64,000 nt of DNA from Flavobacteriaceae bacterium (lineage in GTDB: Bacteria; Bacteroidota; Bacteroidia; Flavobacteriales; Flavobacteriaceae): assembly GCA_021647985.1 (NCBI GenBank), contig JAKITQ010000001.1, positions 62,001 to 126,000 on the forward strand, given 5' to 3'. A model generated the notes under the pieces. The model did no database searches. It was not told where the DNA came from and saw only the letters and a program-made list of their open reading frames with translations. Both the position numbers and the translations under genes were made by a program. Shown piece after piece: positions 59,666-64,000 of the stretch. How positions within the stretch are numbered: the stretch's first letter is position 1; every line of letters begins with the position of its first letter.

Positions 59666-60514
59666 TCAATTAAAAATAAAATTTTCATTACTTCCTCCGT
59701 GAGGATCATGACATTCCGCACAATTTTTATCTTCCGTTTTTTTATGTGCTTCACTTTTGTACAATTCTTTTGAATCATGACAGTTGGTACATAAGTTATC
59801 AATAGAAGCTATTAATAACTTGGGATTGTCTGTTTCATGTGATCCATGGCATTGCGAACAATTATCTGAAGCCACAGGAGCATGCAAAAATTTAAATTCT
59901 TTTTCATAATTATCATGACATTCATAACAACTCCCTGCCAACAAGCTATAATTATTGTTTCCACCATGAGCACTGTGGCATGTGGTACAACTTTCTTCTT
60001 CAATTTCTTTGTGAATTTTATCCGCAACAATTAAGGCTTCATCATGACAGCTTAAACAGAGATCCTGACCTTTTTGAATGAGTAATTTTTTGAATTTAGA
60101 TTGGTGGGGGTTATGACATTCTGAACAATTTCCAGCTGCTACAGGGCCATGTAATACGGCATACGTTTCGTTGAAATTATCATGACATTCATAGCATAAT
60201 TCGGGAGTGGGTGCCTTGGTTTTTCCCATGGCATTTCTATCATGGCAACTTGAACACTCTCTTTTTTGATAAGGTTCATGTAAGTTTAAATCATTTCTCG
60301 TATCATATGCTCTTCTGGTTATTAGCATTGAAGTGCTATCTGCTACCGACATAGAATCTTTTACAACACTAACTTCAACTTTATCGAGGACAGGAACCCC
60401 ATCAAACAAAAATGATTGTACATCATGACTAAACTTAGGAGAACAATTCCAAAACAATAAAGATATTATAACAATGCCTAATGAACGTATATTTTTAATT
60501 TTATCAAAAAACAT
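59666..60514 (-). CDS. Nonaheme c-type cytochrome lipoprotein
   Basis: Lipobox SLLFWNCSPKF; nine CXXCH (CSSCH, CYECH, CSECH, CLSCH, CTTCH, CYECH, CSQCH, CTNCH, CAECH). Confidence 0.93.
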   Translation of the reverse strand: MFFDKIKNIRSLGIVIISLLFWNCSPKFSHDVQSFLFDGVPVLDKVEVSVVKDSMSVADSTSMLITRRAYDTRNDLNLHEPYQKRECSSCHDRNAMGKTKAPTPELCYECHDNFNETYAVLHGPVAAGNCSECHNPHQSKFKKLLIQKGQDLCLSCHDEALIVADKIHKEIEEESCTTCHSAHGGNNNYSLLAGSCYECHDNYEKEFKFLHAPVASDNCSQCHGSHETDNPKLLIASIDNLCTNCHDSKELYKSEAHKKTEDKNCAECHDPHGGSNENFIFN

Positions 60515-60592
60515 GTATTGTTAGTTTAACATGGTTTGAAATTTTATTTCATTCAATCATATAAAATTTAAATGAATAGCAATTAAGCTCAA

Positions 60593-61663
60593 TTATTTTT
60601 TTATTTCCTTTCTGTATTTATCTCTAATTCTTCCGTATACACTAACCTTGTCAGGTCCAAATTGATTGGTAACATAGATCAAGTATTCTAAATCGTATTT
60701 AGGATCTACATACTCTTGAAAATATTGTAAATTATCATAATCAATTCTAACTTTTACAGGAAGCCACATCCCTCCAGGTCCTTTATAAGCGCCACCGAAA
60801 TACAGTAATAATTTGCCATCTTTATCAAAAATTTGTACATTTTCAAAGCTTGCATCCACCACGTATAAATTTTCTTCTTTGTCAACTGCTACGCCCTTTG
60901 GGCGAACAAAATCACCTATTCTATCACCATATTTACCTACGGAGCTTAAATATTCTCCTTTATGAGTATAAATTTTCACATTACTACCAGCCATATCCGT
61001 GACATAAACTTTATTTTCAGAAACAAATATATTTGTAGGTTTAAACAAATAGCTTTCGTCATCTTGTTCTGATTTTGGGAAATAAAAATCAAATGCGTAG
61101 GTCTTTCTATTGTAAACATTAACTCTGTGATTGCCAGAATCAACCACCCATATTTTATCTCCTTTCACAAAAACATCTGTAGGTTTTAGATTTTCTTTTT
61201 TACCAAATGAAGTAACATATTCTTTATTTTTATCAAATACCATTATTTTTTGAAGCGTTATATCAGCGATATAGAGTTGATCATTTTTATCTACATAAAT
61301 ATTAAGAGGTAATTTTAATTGGTATTGATCTTTCGGAATAAAGTAATTAAATTCTTTATTTTCTAAATCAATTATTTCTAATCCGGCAATATTAACATCA
61401 CAAACATACATTTTACCGTTACGAACAAATACCCCGTAAGGTTTTAAAATGGATTGCACTTTGTCTTCACCAACAATAGATTTAGAAAATGCAGATTGTT
61501 TTACGACATCTTTGGAGGTACTTATACTGGTTAAATATTGTATTCGGCCTGCATCTGGTGGCGGTGGATAAATAATAGATTTACTTGTACTTTGATTTAA
61601 TTTTGGAGAGCATGCACTAAGAAACGAAAATATCGCAAATATTAGATAGATTATAGACCTCAT
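60593..61663 (-). CDS. NHL-repeat / six-bladed beta-propeller lipoprotein
   Basis: Lipobox SFLSACSPKL; repeats LKPYGVFVRNGKMYVCDVN, LPLNIYVDKNDQLYIADI, KPTDVFVKGDKIWVVDSGNHRVNVYN, RPKGVAVDKEENLYVVDASFENVQIFDKDG. Confidence 0.88.
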   Translation of the reverse strand: MRSIIYLIFAIFSFLSACSPKLNQSTSKSIIYPPPPDAGRIQYLTSISTSKDVVKQSAFSKSIVGEDKVQSILKPYGVFVRNGKMYVCDVNIAGLEIIDLENKEFNYFIPKDQYQLKLPLNIYVDKNDQLYIADITLQKIMVFDKNKEYVTSFGKKENLKPTDVFVKGDKIWVVDSGNHRVNVYNRKTYAFDFYFPKSEQDDESYLFKPTNIFVSENKVYVTDMAGSNVKIYTHKGEYLSSVGKYGDRIGDFVRPKGVAVDKEENLYVVDASFENVQIFDKDGKLLLYFGGAYKGPGGMWLPVKVRIDYDNLQYFQEYVDPKYDLEYLIYVTNQFGPDKVSVYGRIRDKYRKEIKK

Positions 61664-61716
61664 AATGTGAATTTTTATTACTTGATTAGTAGAGTTATTT
61701 GTTTTTAAGTATTGGT

Positions 61717-61759
61717 TAAAAGTATTAATAAAGTTAGCTACAGCCTATGATTAATATCA
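61717..61759 (-). promoter_or_regulatory. Putative FNR/CRP-type site and promoter of the NHL-cytochrome-barrel operon
   Basis: TGATTAATATCA 61748-61759 (centre 61753.5); minus-strand TACTTTTA 61717-61724, spacing 36.5. Confidence 0.5.
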
Positions 61760-61954
61760 GTTTTGGGCTAATAATCAGTTAAATAAGGCCAATAATTACA
61801 AGTTTTTATGAACAATATTTTTTGGAGTGCTATATAACTGTTTTGATTCTTTTAATATAATGTGGACTAGGGTGCTTTATTTTAATAAAAGATATTGTAT
61901 TTGATTCCGTAATAAAAAGCGAGATTAGCCTGCCTATAGTAGGTTTTGCTAATA

Positions 61955-61990
61955 TTGATATATTTTCATCAAAAGATGAAAATATATCAA
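61955..61990. repeat. Perfect 16-bp inverted repeat with AAAA loop
   Basis: TTGATATATTTTCATC-AAAA-GATGAAAATATATCAA. Confidence 0.9.
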
Positions 61991-62017
61991 TAAGTTTCAC
62001 TAATAAAATATTTACAT

Positions 62018-62046
62018 AAAAAAAGGGCAATCATTGCCCTTTTTTT
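62018..62046 (-). terminator. Rho-independent terminator of tetraheme cytochrome gene
   Basis: AGGGCAAT-c-ATTGCCCT flanked by A/T runs. Confidence 0.8.
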
Positions 62047-62062
62047 ATTGCGTCAAACTATT

Positions 62063-62686
62063 TTATTTATCATGACAAGTTAAACAAAGTGCACTTCCTG
62101 CGTTAGTTACTCTTAATAGGTTGGGTAATCCAGCTCCATTATGAACATCATGACAAGACGAGCATTGTAATTGACCTGCTAGTAAAAAATCTGCGTCAAT
62201 TGTACCTCCAACACCAGAATTTGTTGTTGTAGGGTCGTACAAGCCACCATCACTAGTTGCTAAAGCAGCATCATAAGTAAACGAAATTGGGTGGTCATTA
62301 GATAGGTCTGTACCAATAAGGTCACCACCAGTCATAAAGTCACCACCATTGGTTCTACCACCAAAATTGTCCATTGCTACAGTACCATCATGACAACTTA
62401 AGCATAATTTAGATGCACCAGAGGGTTGCCCTATAGTTGCAGAACCTTCAAAAGAAGGTGAATCATAAAGTGTAAAATTAGCTTGGGTTACTTCGTGATT
62501 CCATAAAGGAGCATCAGGTACAGTAATGTCCGCATTGTGAGGCGTATGACATACAATACAAATCTCTCCAGTATTGTTCCAGTTTTCAGTAGAAAAATCA
62601 TGATCCGATCCTGTTATTTGGCTAAAACCAAATGATGACATCAACATGACTAAACTTAGTGTTAAAAATAATTTTGTTTTTTTCAT
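62063..62686 (-). CDS. Tetraheme c-type cytochrome (cytochrome c3 / doubled-CXXCH family), secreted
   Basis: Signal peptide MKKTKLFLTLSLVMLMSSFGFSQ; four CXXCH (CIVCH, CLSCH, CSSCH, CLTCH). Confidence 0.92.
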   Translation of the reverse strand: MKKTKLFLTLSLVMLMSSFGFSQITGSDHDFSTENWNNTGEICIVCHTPHNADITVPDAPLWNHEVTQANFTLYDSPSFEGSATIGQPSGASKLCLSCHDGTVAMDNFGGRTNGGDFMTGGDLIGTDLSNDHPISFTYDAALATSDGGLYDPTTTNSGVGGTIDADFLLAGQLQCSSCHDVHNGAGLPNLLRVTNAGSALCLTCHDK

Positions 62687-62726
62687 GGTAATTAATTTAA
62701 TTTAAATTAAAATATTATTGATACAG

Positions 62727-62769
62727 TAAAATTAATGACAGAAGGGCTATAAAAAGATGATTTTTATCA
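62727..62769 (-). promoter_or_regulatory. Putative FNR/CRP-type site and promoter of tetraheme cytochrome
   Basis: ATGAT-TTTT-ATCAT, core 62758-62769 (centre 62763.5); minus-strand TAATTTTA 62727-62734, spacing 36.5. Confidence 0.5.
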
Positions 62770-63004
62770 TAAAATGTAGTATTTGTTACTAAAAAATTAA
62801 ATATATTTTGTATAAAAGAAATAAGTGTTTTAATATATTGATAATAAGTATTTTATATAGGATTTGTAGACCTATATTTATTTGAAGTTAAGCGATAAAT
62901 ATTCTATATTTTGAATAAATTAAGTACTGAATCATATTTTTTTAAAATTTGTCCTATATGGTCATATATAATTGATGATATGCCATCATTATGAAGGTAG
63001 TATT

Positions 63005-63832
63005 TTATTGAAGTTTAGCAATAGTTTCTATAATAAATACCCCCGGTACAACCTCGGCCAAATCGAGCTGCTGTGCTTCTACTGAAGTTTTATATGCTGA
63101 TTTAATCTGGGTAATTTTTACTCTTTCTTTACTAATTAAACCGGCAATAAATTGCGTTGTTTCAATATGCATTTCACCGCGGTAAGTTCTTCCGGATTGC
63201 ACAAAATATACTGGGCCACCACTGTTGCCTTTAAATATTTTAATGTCCAGCAAATAATTTCCAACTTGTTTTCCTGGTGTTATTGGGTAAGAAGAGAGGA
63301 TGCCTCTTCTCACAATTGGAAAACCATATTTATTAGATTCTTGGCCTAAGGGAAATCCTAAACATAAAAACTGATCTCCAGGGTGAATATTAATTTTTTC
63401 ATATAACTTGTCCGTTCCAATCATTCCAATGTTTAAAAATTTAAAATGTATATTTTTAGGTAAAGTAACATAGAGGGCAGCAACATCTGCAGAATCATGA
63501 TTTACCCAACTTTGTTCACCATTGTCTCTTATTTTAATTTTATAGTTAAGCTTTTTATATTCTGTATTATTAATTTTCCACCTTAAAAATAAAATTGCCG
63601 AGTCGCCTTTCATTTCTCTTAACACATGATCGGCAGTAATTAGAACAAATTGTTTTTTTTTCGTTTCACTATTTACAGGTTTTTCCAAAATAAATGCTGT
63701 ACCGTATGAGCCGTTCAAACCTTTGATTTTAAAAGTTGAATTCATTAAGGCTGTATTCAATTCAATCCTTTTTTGAGCCTCCAACAAATGGATATTAAAA
63801 AATAAAATAATTATTAAAAATATTTGTTTCAT
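63005..63832 (-). CDS. Secreted trypsin-like (S1) serine protease
   Basis: Signal peptide; catalytic contexts LITADHVL, HDSADVAALYV, FKGNSGGPVYF. Confidence 0.88.
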   Translation of the reverse strand: MKQIFLIIILFFNIHLLEAQKRIELNTALMNSTFKIKGLNGSYGTAFILEKPVNSETKKKQFVLITADHVLREMKGDSAILFLRWKINNTEYKKLNYKIKIRDNGEQSWVNHDSADVAALYVTLPKNIHFKFLNIGMIGTDKLYEKINIHPGDQFLCLGFPLGQESNKYGFPIVRRGILSSYPITPGKQVGNYLLDIKIFKGNSGGPVYFVQSGRTYRGEMHIETTQFIAGLISKERVKITQIKSAYKTSVEAQQLDLAEVVPGVFIIETIAKLQ

Positions 63833-64000
63833 TGTGTTTTGCTTTAAAGACTTGGTTAGGTTTTGATAGGGTTAGGTTGGTCAAAAATAAGAATATGAAT
63901 TTGAGAATTAAAACAATCCAAAAATAACTTATCAACAGTATTTTAAACTTCAAAAGAGTAGGTTCTTTCAATAATATAATTTAAAATCAAGTCTTTATTT

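Noticed and set aside
61830-62030. 66-aa ORF in the intergenic region of the cytochrome locus
   Set aside because: Runs through the perfect hairpin and into the terminator region; no protein-like features, more likely non-coding.

Overview
AT-rich Bacteroidota (Flavobacteriia-like) chromosome segment with about 45 protein-coding genes and one tRNA. Left to right it carries: a sugar isomerase/kinase pair; an accessory stretch (about 4.4-14.1 kb) with glycosyltransferases, a lipoprotein-type KatG and three decayed genes next to tRNA-Arg(CCT); menC-CPBP-menE; a barrel-less TonB-plug protein; a VCBS protein; ClpB; two TlpA lipoproteins; a TonB receptor/DUF4249 locus; PPDK; and a MarR-RND efflux operon. 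The most interesting part is about 50.3-62.7 kb. It contains a CcsBA cytochrome c synthase, two NrfJ-like tandem paralogues, an outer-membrane beta-barrel flanked by 11-heme and 9-heme c-type cytochromes, an NHL beta-propeller lipoprotein, and two paralogous small cytochromes (5 and 4 hemes). This is a candidate porin-cytochrome or extracellular-electron-transfer module. The transcription units of this region are preceded by FNR/CRP-type palindromes (TGAT-N4-ATCA). Each lies at the same spacing (centre to end of the -7-like element = 36.5 nt) from a Bacteroidota-style -7 element, including one palindrome serving both directions of a divergent promoter, and a one-mismatch site upstream of PPDK. 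Everything was read by eye; no database searches were run.
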